Of a stretch of 64,000 nucleotides of DNA, positions 26,951 through 35,059 are shown piece by piece. The translations under genes and the position numbers were made by a program. The notes under the pieces were generated by a model, which was not told the origin of the DNA, did not search any database, and was given only the letters and a program-made list of their open reading frames with translations. How positions within the stretch are numbered: the first letter of the stretch is position 1; each line of letters opens with the position of its first letter. Source of the stretch: Halostagnicola sp. A-GB9-2 (GTDB lineage Archaea; Halobacteriota; Halobacteria; Halobacteriales; Natrialbaceae); the NCBI RefSeq assembly GCF_030068615.1, contig NZ_JASJOC010000009.1, positions 60,798-124,797 of the forward strand, read 5' to 3'.

Positions 26951-27127
26951 CTATTCTTCGGTCTCGAGGCAGATTCCAGATTTTACCTCGAGGAACGTCG
27001 TCCCGCCGCAGGTGCATCCGTTTCGGACGCCGATGGGGAGTACCGATCAGTCCGCTTGTTCGCGCGCCGCGTACGCCGATCCACAGTCGGCACAGACGCC
27101 CATCGTTCGAACTTTTTCACCAGTCAT
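26951..27127 (-). pseudogene. small CxxC zinc-ribbon gene with an in-frame TGA
   Basis: From ATG 27127 the frame reads MTGEKVRTMGVCADCGSAYA and AREQAD, meets TGA at 27047-27049, then continues in the same frame through SVLPIGVRNGCTCGGTTFLE and ICLETEE to TAG 26951. The two halves together make one zinc ribbon (CADC...CTCG); the stop replaces what would be a Gly codon (GGA to TGA). A single nonsense change therefore explains it. The 26-residue upstream peptide alone has only half a zinc site. Confidence 0.6.
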
Positions 27128-27200
27128 TCCACGGCAAGGCCGCCAGAGCGGTTAAGTATGATTGATCGGAGCAGCCGTGCGACGGCCCGTCGTCGAGCGA

Positions 27201-27617
27201 TCAGATAGACATGAGGACGATAGCCAACACGGCGAACCCGATGCCCGCCGCCTTCCGAACCGTGAGCGACTCCTCGAGGAAGGCGATGCCGATAACAGAG
27301 CTCACGGCGATGAAGAGGCCGTAGATCGGGACGACGACGCTGACCGGCCCGAGCTCGAGCGCGCGGTAGTACGCCAGCAAGCCGACGGCAAGTGCGACTC
27401 CCCAGGCGATGACGTAGGTCATCTTGGAGTGGCGGAGATATGGACGGACCGAAACCCCTCTGTAGAGTAACACGCCGCCGATCAGTACGAGCATGACGAA
27501 ATTCGAGAGGAAGACGGCCACGGTGCTCGGGATCGTTTCCATCGCGATTTTCATCAGCGGGGCTACCAGGCTGTAAGCGACGAACGCGACGAGCGAGAGG
27601 CCGAGATATCGCCGCAT
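27201..27617 (-). CDS. half-size EamA/DMT-type membrane transporter
   Basis: 138 residues with about five helices: LGLSLVAFVAYSLVAPLMKI, VAVFLSNFVMLVLIGGVLLY, MTYVIAWGVALAVGLLAYYR, PVSVVVPIYGLFIAVSSVIG and AGIGFAVLAIVLMSI. The signature LGPVSVVVPIYGLFIAVSS matches a single EamA repeat, about half a normal ten-helix DMT transporter. Its start overlaps the stop of the homologous upstream gene (TAATG), so the two probably form a heterodimer. Substrate unknown. Confidence 0.85.
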   Translation of the reverse strand: MRRYLGLSLVAFVAYSLVAPLMKIAMETIPSTVAVFLSNFVMLVLIGGVLLYRGVSVRPYLRHSKMTYVIAWGVALAVGLLAYYRALELGPVSVVVPIYGLFIAVSSVIGIAFLEESLTVRKAAGIGFAVLAIVLMSI

Positions 27618-28081
27618 TATCGCTCGTCACCCGCGCTGAAATAGATCGCGACGATGGCACAGACGATCCCGGCACCTCGAGTCACCGACAGCGTCTCCTC
27701 GAGGAAGACGATACCGATGACGGAACTCCCGACGATGAACATCCCGAAAATCGGGACGACGACGCTCACCGGCCCCGCCTCGAGGGCGGACGCGTACGCC
27801 AGGATACCGACCGTGAGGAAGAACCCGCCGACGTAGATGTAGACGGCGTCCTGAGAAATCACGGTGGCCGGCTCTCCGGTACCTGTCAGTACCAACACGC
27901 CGGTCGTAATCACCAGGAAGACGATCGTTGCAAAGAACAGACCGACTGCGGCCGGGATGTCTCGAGTCGCGATACTCGTAAGCGGAGCGACGACAGAATA
28001 CGCGAGCAGTGCGACGATCACCCACAAAAGATACTCCATGTCGTTCTGTGGTTCCGAGTCGGGTATATCAGTTGTTGCCAT
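27617..28081 (-). CDS. half-size EamA/DMT-type membrane transporter (partner)
   Basis: 154 residues from ATG 28081. Five helices include YLLWVIVALLAYSVVAPLTS, LFFATIVFLVITTGVLVLTG, AVYIYVGGFFLTVGILAYAS and the repeat signature AGPVSVVVPIFGMFIVGSSV. It is a close paralogue of the downstream half-transporter, and the coupling (one-base overlap) suggests an obligate pair. DMT members export or import small metabolites or drugs. The short soluble N-terminus (DIPDSEPQND) precedes the first helix. Confidence 0.85.
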   Translation of the reverse strand: MATTDIPDSEPQNDMEYLLWVIVALLAYSVVAPLTSIATRDIPAAVGLFFATIVFLVITTGVLVLTGTGEPATVISQDAVYIYVGGFFLTVGILAYASALEAGPVSVVVPIFGMFIVGSSVIGIVFLEETLSVTRGAGIVCAIVAIYFSAGDER

Positions 28082-28365
28082 TTTGTTTGATCGCCTTCGT
28101 TTGTCCGATCGTCCTGCCTCAAACGTGCGTTCAGCGGGTTTTCGAGTCGGTGAACGGCAAACGAGTCCGACCGTCGGCCGGCGAAGCGTCAAATCTATCC
28201 GTCGAGTCTCGTGGATACGCTGGAGGGCGATTCCCCCGTGTTTGTAAAAAGCAATCACGATAATTGGGTCGGCACTACCCGTTCCAGTCCGTTAGTCGAC
28301 ACGTACTGGTGACTAGCAGAACTAAAACCAACGTTTTATCAGTAATTGCCTCCATTTTTACGGTA

Positions 28366-28839
28366 ATGAGTTCAAATGTATTTCTCGTGCCGTACGACTC
28401 CGAAGATTTCGAGCAAACGGTTCTCTCCGAAGTCGATCTGGGCGAATTTCCAGATCACCCCGCGGAGTTTTCCCAGTCTGGGCCGGTCCGGTTCTGGGGT
28501 GCACGCGAAGGCTCGAACAACGAAACCTATTTCGAGAAAATGGACGAGGGAGACCTCCTGCTGTTCTATCACGAAGGCGAATATATCGGGACTGGCCGAG
28601 TCGGAACCACGTTCGTGGACAACGACGAATGGGCGAGTACAACGTTCTGGAACGGCGATACCGCCACGTTGATCTACACAATCGAAGAGTTCACGTCGGT
28701 GTCCGTTCCGAAAGCCGCACTGAACAACATCTTCGATTACTCCGACGGGTACAACCCGCAGGGGCTCATTCGAGTCGCTGACAACCGAGTCGATAACAAT
28801 CTCGACGCGATCGAGCTCGCCGTCCAGAAGTACAACTAG
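28366..28839 (+). CDS. EVE/PUA-like domain protein (putative modified-base reader)
   Basis: 157 residues from ATG 28366. VRFWGAREGSNNETYFEKMD, then EGDLLLFYHEGEYIGTGRVG and WASTTFWNGDTATLIYTIEE, recall the PUA-superfamily folds (EVE, YTH-like) that bind modified bases, often as the specificity part of restriction systems. No nuclease domain is attached and none is adjacent. The assignment is by pattern only. The gene is flanked by non-coding DNA and stands upstream of the Nmad3-like gene by 300 bases in the same direction. Confidence 0.55.
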   Translation: MSSNVFLVPYDSEDFEQTVLSEVDLGEFPDHPAEFSQSGPVRFWGAREGSNNETYFEKMDEGDLLLFYHEGEYIGTGRVGTTFVDNDEWASTTFWNGDTATLIYTIEEFTSVSVPKAALNNIFDYSDGYNPQGLIRVADNRVDNNLDAIELAVQKYN

Positions 28840-29140
28840 CTGGGACTCGATCACACGTCCGGTCACCGCTTTGGCTCTCGAGAGCGCTGGCCGCGACTTC
28901 CGGGCGAGACCGAAAAAACGTTGACGGGAACACCCACGAGATGACAGGTCCGACGCGCCACGGGCGCCGTGCTGTCGCCTGGGGGAACGGCGACGTTCCG
29001 TAATCCACGAACTGGATCTTTAGCCTTCCCTCGCTGCTCAGTGGCGGCGAGACACCGGAACAGTGGAATCGACCCAGAGCAACGACTCGGTCGCTCCATC
29101 CATCAGCGGACTTATCCGCTGGCTTGACCCACCGTCGACT
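28840..29140. other. intergenic region, no gene seen
   Basis: About 300 bases between the EVE-like and Nmad3-like genes. No promoter element or RNA structure stands out beyond GC-rich sequence. Frames opposite are not credible. Confidence 0.4.
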
Positions 29141-29962
29141 ATGACTGTCGTCCTCGCCGGTGTCGGCGCTGACAGCACGAACCTCGGAACGCTCGGAAGC
29201 CTCACCGAGGACGGGTGTTTCGATTACATTCCGATCCCCGAGAAAACCAGTCAGACCAGCGAACCCGAAACGCTCGGATCGTGGCCGCTCCGAACCCGTG
29301 ACGATGTCGCGGCCGATCTCGCAACGACGATCTCGCCTCAACCGGTCGCGGACGGCGAAATGCGCGTCTCCGGCGACGAACTTGCCGAGTGGCCGCTTCA
29401 CCGAGACCCGAATTTTGATGCACTAACCTACGGAGAGCATCGAACCAGCGGATACGTCGGTCGGTTACGAGCCCTCGAGCCGGGCGATATCGTCGGCTTC
29501 TACGCCGGACTTCGGCGACCGGACGGTGACCGCGCGCATCGATACCTCATCGGCTACTTTACCGTCGAGGAGGTCGGGGTTCTCGAACCCGATACGCCCG
29601 CCGGTCGACGACGGCAAATTCTCGAGACGCATTCCGAAAACGCCCATGCAAAGCGTGCACGCGACGGGAAAGCGTACCTCGAGGACAAGACGATCGTGAT
29701 GATCAATGGCCGAGAACCCGGCGGGTTGTTCGATAGGAATCCGGTTCGACTCAGCGACTACTACGTCAAATCCGGCAACGAGCGGGCGCAGTACTACCTC
29801 CGCGAGGAGGTCGCCGACGCGTTTTCGGTCGTTGCGGGCGGGGAGAACATGATGTACAAGCCGGCCTACCGCTGTTCGATGTCCGCCGACTCGTTTTGCG
29901 ACCTCGTTGGACTTCCCGGCGAACGCTCAAGCGGGGAGCCGTTCGGTGGGAAACTCGAGTGA
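29141..29962 (+). CDS. Nmad3-like putative nucleotide-modification-associated protein
   Basis: 273 residues from ATG 29141. The opening TVVLAGVGADSTNLGTLG and DGCFDYIPIPEKTSQTSEPE resemble the nucleotide-modification-associated domain 3 (Nmad3) family. A middle block GYVGRLRALEPGDIVGFYAG, YLIGYFTVEEVGVLEP is PUA-like. The C-terminal half has RYLIGYF and KPAYRCSMSADSFCDLVGLP. No methyltransferase or hydroxylase motif. With the adjacent EVE-like gene, a role around modified DNA or RNA bases is suggested by family only. Moderately sure of the family, unsure of function. Confidence 0.5.
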   Translation: MTVVLAGVGADSTNLGTLGSLTEDGCFDYIPIPEKTSQTSEPETLGSWPLRTRDDVAADLATTISPQPVADGEMRVSGDELAEWPLHRDPNFDALTYGEHRTSGYVGRLRALEPGDIVGFYAGLRRPDGDRAHRYLIGYFTVEEVGVLEPDTPAGRRRQILETHSENAHAKRARDGKAYLEDKTIVMINGREPGGLFDRNPVRLSDYYVKSGNERAQYYLREEVADAFSVVAGGENMMYKPAYRCSMSADSFCDLVGLPGERSSGEPFGGKLE

Positions 29963-30034
29963 GTCTTCGCTCGCTGCTCGAGGGACCGAAAAATCAGTCG
30001 GTTTCATGATGAAAGACGACGAACGAACGAGACA

Positions 30035-30619
30035 GTGACCGACGATACGGATCAAGGCGACGGGACGAACCGCCGACACGACCGCGTTCGGGTTCATCCG
30101 ACGATGGGCCCATCGAACTCGCTCGCTCACTGGACGACCGCCCGGAATCCGATGCGGGTCGCGATCAACTACATCGTTGTCTGGCTCGTCCGGCTCTCGC
30201 CGAGCCTCGTGCTCAAGCGGTGGCTGATGCGTCGAATCGGCGTTACCGTCGGAGACGGCGTCTCGTGGGGACTCGAGGCGACGCCGGACGTGTTCTGGCC
30301 CGAACTGATCACCGTCAGGGAGCACGCGATCGTGGGCTATGACGCGACGATCCTCTGTCACGAGTTTTTACAGGAAGAGTATCGAACGGGCGAGGTCATC
30401 GTTGGCGAACGGGCGATGATCGGTGCCGGAGCCATCGTACTCCCCGGCGTCGAAATTGGGGCCAACGCGCGCGTCGCGGCGAACTCGCTCGTGACGCGAG
30501 ACGTTCCCGCCGAGACGACTGTTGCGGGTGTTCCGGCGCGACCGATGGGTACCGACTCGAGCGACGAATCCGGTGATAGGACTCCCGATGATGTCGAATG
30601 CGACTCCGAGTCGAAGTGA
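30035..30619 (+). CDS. left-handed beta-helix acyltransferase (hexapeptide repeat)
   Basis: 194 residues if started at GTG 30035; ATG 30104 is an alternative. A short hydrophobic amphipathic segment (RVAINYIVVWLVRLSPSLVL) precedes the left-handed beta-helix with imperfect hexapeptides: DVFWPELITVREHAIVGYDA, EVIVGERAMIGAGAIVLPGV and EIGANARVAANSLVTRDVPA. The His in LCHEFLQEEY may be catalytic. Such enzymes acetylate sugars or other small molecules. Acceptor unknown. Confidence 0.82.
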   Translation: MTDDTDQGDGTNRRHDRVRVHPTMGPSNSLAHWTTARNPMRVAINYIVVWLVRLSPSLVLKRWLMRRIGVTVGDGVSWGLEATPDVFWPELITVREHAIVGYDATILCHEFLQEEYRTGEVIVGERAMIGAGAIVLPGVEIGANARVAANSLVTRDVPAETTVAGVPARPMGTDSSDESGDRTPDDVECDSESK

Positions 30620-30688
30620 ACTCGGATCGAGAACGAAAGCTGGCCGAAATAGAACGATACTGGGCGTCTAAGGGAGAAACCGGCTGAA

Positions 30689-31843
30689 TTACAGCGAGGA
30701 CCAGGACTTTCGGGCCCGGTTCCAGGAGGTGATGTCGGCGATCCAGCGGGCGGCGATGAATTTCTTCAGGTTCTGGGCGGAGAAGCCGCCGAAGGTATCG
30801 AACGGAAGCATCTTGACGTCGTGGGCGACGGCCTTCTCGCCGACCGAGATGACTGTCCCTTTGTCGTCGTACTCCCAGGTTTTTAGTGGTCGACCCTCGA
30901 TCGCTCGAGAGATGTTTTCGCCGACGACTTCGGCGGCTTGCCAAGCGGCCTGGGCCGTCGGTGGTGCGGGCTGGTCGCCCTGATCGATGATGGCCGAGTC
31001 ACCGATGGCGAAGACGCGGTCGTCGGAGGTCTGGAAGTTCGCCTCCGTGGTGACGCGATTGTGCTCGTTCTCGAGTTCGGTGTCGTCGAGTGCCTCTCGA
31101 CCGGTGATTCCGCCGGTCCAGACGAAAGTATCGAACTCGAGGGGTTCGCCCTCGTCGAAGTGGATGACCCCTTCTTCAGCTTCCGTGATCGGGTCGTCGG
31201 TGTGAATCTGAACGCCCGCATCCTCGAGGAGGTCACGCAGCGCCTGCTGGATCTCCGGATCGTTTCCGGGGAAGATTTCGTCGAGCGCTTCGACGAGGTG
31301 GATCTCGATCGGTGCGCGGTGGATATCGCGGAACTCCGCGATTTCGCCCGCCGTCTGGATCCCCGAGAGACCCGCGCCGCCGATGACGATCTGTGCGGGC
31401 TCGCCACGTGTCGCGTCCTCGCTGGCTTCTTTGATCGCTTCGTGAATCTCGAGGGCGTCGTCGAGACTCTTGAGCGTGAGCGAGTGTTCGTCGAGACCGG
31501 GAATGCCGTAGTAGGCCGTCTGACTTCCGAGTCCGACCATCAGGTAATCGTACTCGACGTCTTCGCCGCCCTCGAGGGAGACGTGCCGTTCGTCGGTGTC
31601 GATTCCGGTGACCTCGTCTTTGATGAACTCCGTCGAGCGGTCGGCGATATCGCCGACGGGAACCGTGATATCCGATCGAACGTCGGGGTCACGGATCACG
31701 CGGTGGGATTCGTGTAGAACGAGGTGATAGTTGACGTCGGCGATCCACGTGAGTTGGGCGTCAGCATCGAGCTCCGATTGGAGTTTCTTGACCGCGCCGG
31801 CCCCGGCGTACCCGGCACCGAGTACGACAACATTCTCTGTCAT
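30689..31843 (-). CDS. type II NADH dehydrogenase-like FAD/NAD(P) oxidoreductase
   Basis: 384 residues from ATG 31843. The N-terminal dinucleotide motif VVLGAGYAGAGAVKKL binds FAD, with a second Rossmann site IVIGGAGLSGIQTAGEIAEF for NAD(P)H. The conserved FAIGDSAIIDQGDQPAPPTA places Asp near the flavin. It is in the NDH-2/Ndh family and probably passes electrons from NADH to menaquinone at the membrane without proton pumping. No transmembrane helix is seen. Stand-alone gene; an in-frame start 15 codons upstream (31888) is less likely. Confidence 0.88.
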   Translation of the reverse strand: MTENVVVLGAGYAGAGAVKKLQSELDADAQLTWIADVNYHLVLHESHRVIRDPDVRSDITVPVGDIADRSTEFIKDEVTGIDTDERHVSLEGGEDVEYDYLMVGLGSQTAYYGIPGLDEHSLTLKSLDDALEIHEAIKEASEDATRGEPAQIVIGGAGLSGIQTAGEIAEFRDIHRAPIEIHLVEALDEIFPGNDPEIQQALRDLLEDAGVQIHTDDPITEAEEGVIHFDEGEPLEFDTFVWTGGITGREALDDTELENEHNRVTTEANFQTSDDRVFAIGDSAIIDQGDQPAPPTAQAAWQAAEVVGENISRAIEGRPLKTWEYDDKGTVISVGEKAVAHDVKMLPFDTFGGFSAQNLKKFIAARWIADITSWNRARKSWSSL

Positions 31844-32110
31844 ACCCAACAGTGGGAAACACACTGATACAAAGGTGTTGAAACACAAACCACTGTGCCG
31901 CTAGTTCACACACATGTATCCGAAAGACATCATTTCCACGATTGAAAGTTACTCGGTCTATAGTAATTTGTGAAGGCGTCTACCAGAGATTTACGACAAA
32001 AAACTCTCTCGACGGCTTACCAACTATCGTTCTAGTTTAACGAATTTCCATTTCGTGAACACGGAACGTTCCGCTTTCGAATTCCTCACTCACAGAACCA
32101 CGACATCGTC

Positions 32111-33031
32111 TCACAAAATTCGCTTGCCGAACGCACTCGCGGTGAGTTCGGCGGCCAACGTCGCCGTTTCGTTTGCTTCGTCGAGGATCGGGTTTACCTC
32201 GACGACGTCCATCGATCGGAGCACGCCATCCTCTGCATGGCGGGTCGAAACGGTCTCGAGAGCGGAATGCGCTTCTCGGTAGGTAACGCCGCCGCGAACG
32301 GGCGTCCCGACGCCGGGTGCGGTTTTGGGATCGAGCCAGTCTAGGTCGAGGCTCACGTGGATCCCGTCGGTCTCGGTTGTCGCGACCTCGAGCGCTTCTT
32401 CGACCACGGTCGCAATTCCGCGATTGTCGATATCGGACATCGTAAACGACGTAATATCGCTGTTTCGGATGAGTTCCCGTTCGCGGTCGTCGATACTTCG
32501 AAGGCCGACATACGCGACTGACTCTTCGCGGACGCGTGGGGCGTGTGCCCAGTCCATGTCTTCGAAGAGACCGCGACCGAGGGTGGCCCCCAGTGGCATC
32601 CCGTGGACGTTCCCGCTGGGCGAGGTTTCGGGCGTGTTGAGATCAGCGTGTGCGTCGAACCAGACAACGCCGAGGTCAGCATCGCGCGCCGACCCGTTCA
32701 TCGAGCCGATTGCTATCGAGTGATCGCCGCCGAGGACGAGTGGGAAAATCCCCTCTTCGATCGTTTCGTGAACTTGTCGAGCCAATCGAGTATTGACGTC
32801 CTCGACCTCTCGGAGGAACTTCGCGTTTCCTCGGCTCGGTTGATTCGCCTCCGGGTCTCGCTCCTCCGCTCGAGGCATTCGAAGATCACCCGAGTCGGTC
32901 ACCTCGAGGCCGTCGCTCTCGAGTTTCTCGGCGACGCCGGCGTACCTGATAGCCGACGGTCCCATGTCGACGCCTCGTCTGTTCGCACCGTAGTCCATCG
33001 GTGCACCGATGATTCGAACGGTCTGGTCCAT
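32111..33031 (-). CDS. rocF: arginase/agmatinase-family ureohydrolase, probable arginase
   Basis: 306 residues. The dimanganese site appears as GGDHSIAIGS, WFDAHADLNTPET and SLDLDWLDPKTAPGVGTPVR, with the Asp residues that bridge Mn(II). The N-terminus RIIGAPMDYGANRRGVDMGP with SAIRYAG matches arginase rather than agmatinase, so arginine to ornithine and urea is most likely. Cytoplasmic. VEVNPILDEANETA near the end is the trailing family block. It is divergent from the DtxR-type regulator; the Mn dependence may be relevant. Confidence 0.9.
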   Translation of the reverse strand: MDQTVRIIGAPMDYGANRRGVDMGPSAIRYAGVAEKLESDGLEVTDSGDLRMPRAEERDPEANQPSRGNAKFLREVEDVNTRLARQVHETIEEGIFPLVLGGDHSIAIGSMNGSARDADLGVVWFDAHADLNTPETSPSGNVHGMPLGATLGRGLFEDMDWAHAPRVREESVAYVGLRSIDDRERELIRNSDITSFTMSDIDNRGIATVVEEALEVATTETDGIHVSLDLDWLDPKTAPGVGTPVRGGVTYREAHSALETVSTRHAEDGVLRSMDVVEVNPILDEANETATLAAELTASAFGKRIL

Positions 33032-33096
33032 AATCGGCAGTTCACGTCCAGTCGCTTGGTGATGACGATCCGTTTCCGGCTGTCGACAGATTTAGG

Positions 33097-33113
33097 GTTA
33101 GACGACTCTAAAC
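33097..33113. promoter_or_regulatory. metal-regulator operator upstream of the DtxR/MntR-type gene
   Basis: GTTAGA-CGAC-TCTAAAC, an inverted TTAGA/TCTAA repeat, 8 to 24 bases before the start at 33121. It covers the likely start of a leaderless transcript and suggests autoregulation. The half-site differs from the TTAGG operators of the siderophore genes. Confidence 0.6.
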
Positions 33114-33120
33114 TACATCT

Positions 33121-33801
33121 ATGATGCTGAGCGACGTGATGGAGGACTACCTCAAAGCCATTTACCAGCTTCAGCGCGGTCAGGACGACCGCATCAAAAC
33201 CTCCGAGATCGCCTCGGAACTCGACGTCACGTCGCCGACGGTGACGAGCATGCTCGGGAAACTCGAGGAACGCGGGCTCGTCGACCGAGAAAAGTACCGC
33301 GGTGTGACCCTAACCGCGGAGGGCGAGACGGTCGCACTCGAGGTCGTTCGCCATCACCGACTCCTCGAATCGTATCTCACTGAACATCTCGACTACGACT
33401 GGTCGGAAGTCCACGAGGAGGCAGACCGGCTCGAACACCACATCAGCGAAGACTTCGAACGGCGTGTCGCGGCCGCACTGGACGAACCGGATGTCGACCC
33501 GCACGGGTCGCCGATTCCGGGTGCCGACCTCGAGCCACCCGCAGAACGAAATGGGGACTCCGTGACCGAGTTCGAACAGGGCGACATCGTCGTCGTCGAG
33601 GAAGTCGCCGACCACGATGCGGAGATCCTCTCGTATCTCGCGGATCACGGCGTCGAGCCCGGCGTCGAACTCGAGATTCTCGAGGTCGCTCCGTTCGGGA
33701 TGGTGACGACTCGAGCCGCCGATCACGACGATCCCGTGTCGCTTCCGGAGGGCGTGGCACACCACGTTCGCGTTGCCCCGCTTCCCGAACTAGAGTCCTG
33801 A
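33121..33801 (+). CDS. DtxR/MntR-family metal-dependent transcription regulator
   Basis: 226 residues. The winged-helix domain (SDVMEDYLKAIYQLQRGQDD and VTSPTVTSMLGKLEERGLVD) is followed by the metal-binding dimerisation domain with VRHHRLLESYLTEHL and DRLEHHISEDFERRV, and an FeoA/SH3-like C-terminal domain (EQGDIVVVEEVADHDAEILS). The conserved MLSDVMEDYLK start and HHRLLE His/Glu ligands are metal-site residues. It probably controls the ZIP gene 150 bases downstream and itself through the TTAGA operators. Iron- or manganese-type cannot be decided by sequence alone. Confidence 0.9.
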   Translation: MMLSDVMEDYLKAIYQLQRGQDDRIKTSEIASELDVTSPTVTSMLGKLEERGLVDREKYRGVTLTAEGETVALEVVRHHRLLESYLTEHLDYDWSEVHEEADRLEHHISEDFERRVAAALDEPDVDPHGSPIPGADLEPPAERNGDSVTEFEQGDIVVVEEVADHDAEILSYLADHGVEPGVELEILEVAPFGMVTTRAADHDDPVSLPEGVAHHVRVAPLPELES

Positions 33802-33840
33802 CGTCCAGGTATTCTCTGCTGTTCCGTTCCATCCAACCCA

Positions 33841-33860
33841 TTAGATTCGACTCAATCTAA
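33841..33860. promoter_or_regulatory. palindrome between regulator and ZIP gene
   Basis: TTAGATT-CGACTC-AATCTAA, a 7-6-7 inverted repeat whose ends resemble the TTAGA half-site. It lies just upstream of the TATA-like CATATAAG (33875-33882) of the ZIP promoter and could be a second operator. Confidence 0.5.
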
Positions 33861-33882
33861 GGCTCCGTAGCCAACATATAAG

Positions 33883-33898
33883 TTTAGACGCCTCTAAA
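33883..33898. promoter_or_regulatory. metal-regulator operator at the ZIP promoter
   Basis: Perfect inverted repeat TTTAGA-CGCC-TCTAAA directly after the TATA-like CATATAAG. Bound regulator would block transcription start, expected near 33905. The same half-site occurs in front of the regulator gene (33097-33113). Confidence 0.7.
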
Positions 33899-33907
33899 TA
33901 GCACTCA

Positions 33908-33952
33908 ATGAACTTTTGGGCTTTGCGCTGTCGAGGTGAGTCCGGTCGATGA
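33908..33952 (+). CDS. 14-codon leader ORF in front of the ZIP transporter
   Basis: ATG 33908 opens a 14-codon frame (MNFWALRCRGESGR) that ends in TGA overlapping the ZIP start as ATGA. The ATG sits 26-33 bases from the TATA element, where a leaderless transcript would begin. The leader carries GAGGTGA (33934-33940), a Shine-Dalgarno-like motif placed to serve the ZIP start. Translation of the leader could therefore couple to, or tune, ZIP synthesis. No protein function is expected beyond this. Confidence 0.45.
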   Translation: MNFWALRCRGESGR

Positions 33953-34881
33953 CCGACCGATCGCTCGCCAATCTTCCGCGGTGGGTACTCGCAATCGGTC
34001 CCGTCGTGGTCCTCGGATCGATCTTCGTCTTCTTGTACGTGACTTCGCCGTTTGGCGACCTCAGCGGCGTCGAAAACGCGAGCAGACTCGAGATTCTGTG
34101 GATGTTGACGATCATCGGCGCGTTGGCCGGCGTTGTTCCCGTCGTCGTCGGAATGCTCTGGTTTCCGTTTATTCGGGCGCTTGATCCTCGATATCTCCAT
34201 GCGTTTCTGGCGCTCGCGGCCGGTGTCCTGGCGTTCATCGCCGTCGAAATGACCGAAGAGGCGGTCGAACACGCCGGAGAGGCCGAGAGTACGGTTTTCG
34301 CTGGAGGACTCGCGGTTCTCGGAGTTGGTGGGACCTTCGCGGTGATGTACGTTGCCAGTAAGTGGCGACACCGAAAGATGGCGACTAGCGGGAAGAGCGG
34401 TCTCGAAATTGCCTATCTCGTTGCGCTTGCACTCGGATTACACAGCATCGGCGAAGGGCTCGGTATCGGCGTCGCCTTCATCGGCCAGGACGCTTCGATG
34501 TTGACCCTCCTCGTCCTCGCGTTCATCCTCCACAACGTAATGGAGGGGCCGACGGTCGTTGCTGCCGTCGCCCGAGACCGATCCGCGCCGCCGCTTCGAC
34601 ACTTCGCGGCGATGGGACTCATTGCCGGTGGCCCGGTCATCCTCGGTGGGTGGATCGGCAGTTTCGGCGAATCTTCCCTGCTCGCCGTCCTGTTCTATGC
34701 GATCGCGGTCGGTGCGATCGTTCAGGCGCTCATCGAGGTCGCGGAACTAATTCGATTCGACGCCGAAGCGGTCCTGACTCGCGTCAACGCAGCAACGTTC
34801 GTGGTCGGTTTCATCCTCATGTTTCTGCTCGAGGACGTTCTCACGGACGTGTTGCTCGAGGGATGGCTCGTTCCCGCGTGA
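33949..34881 (+). CDS. ZIP-family metal transporter
   Basis: 310 residues with about eight hydrophobic helices. The ZIP signature is present in two helices: LALGLHSIGEGLGIGVAF and LAFILHNVMEGPTVVAAVA, with the metal-binding HSxxEG and HNxxEG pairs in the membrane. An N-terminal helix precedes a loop, and a short His/acidic loop EMTEEAVEHAGEAEST lies between helices. Divalent metal (Zn, Mn or Fe) import is inferred; the MntR-type neighbour and its operators favour Mn or Fe. Membrane. Confidence 0.9.
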   Translation: MTDRSLANLPRWVLAIGPVVVLGSIFVFLYVTSPFGDLSGVENASRLEILWMLTIIGALAGVVPVVVGMLWFPFIRALDPRYLHAFLALAAGVLAFIAVEMTEEAVEHAGEAESTVFAGGLAVLGVGGTFAVMYVASKWRHRKMATSGKSGLEIAYLVALALGLHSIGEGLGIGVAFIGQDASMLTLLVLAFILHNVMEGPTVVAAVARDRSAPPLRHFAAMGLIAGGPVILGGWIGSFGESSLLAVLFYAIAVGAIVQALIEVAELIRFDAEAVLTRVNAATFVVGFILMFLLEDVLTDVLLEGWLVPA

Positions 34882-35059
34882 GTCCATCTTTGTGACTGTC
34901 AGTACTGGTCGTTTGCCGAACGTCGGTATGGGTCGCCACCGGCCCGATCCCCTCTCAAAGAAAGGAAACGCCTTACTACTCACGGGAACAACACAAAATT
35001 GTAGAAGAAAACCGGGCTCACCCGCCGGGTTTAAGGAAATCAATTACGTAAGATTCCAT

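Noticed and set aside
27047..27049. Selenocysteine insertion at the in-frame TGA of the zinc-ribbon gene
   Set aside because: Haloarchaea lack selenocysteine machinery as far as is known, and the position matches a Gly codon rather than a Cys.
33841..33860. Intrinsic terminator at the palindrome after the regulator gene
   Set aside because: There is no T-run after the stem. Its half-sites match the metal operators, so an operator role is more likely.
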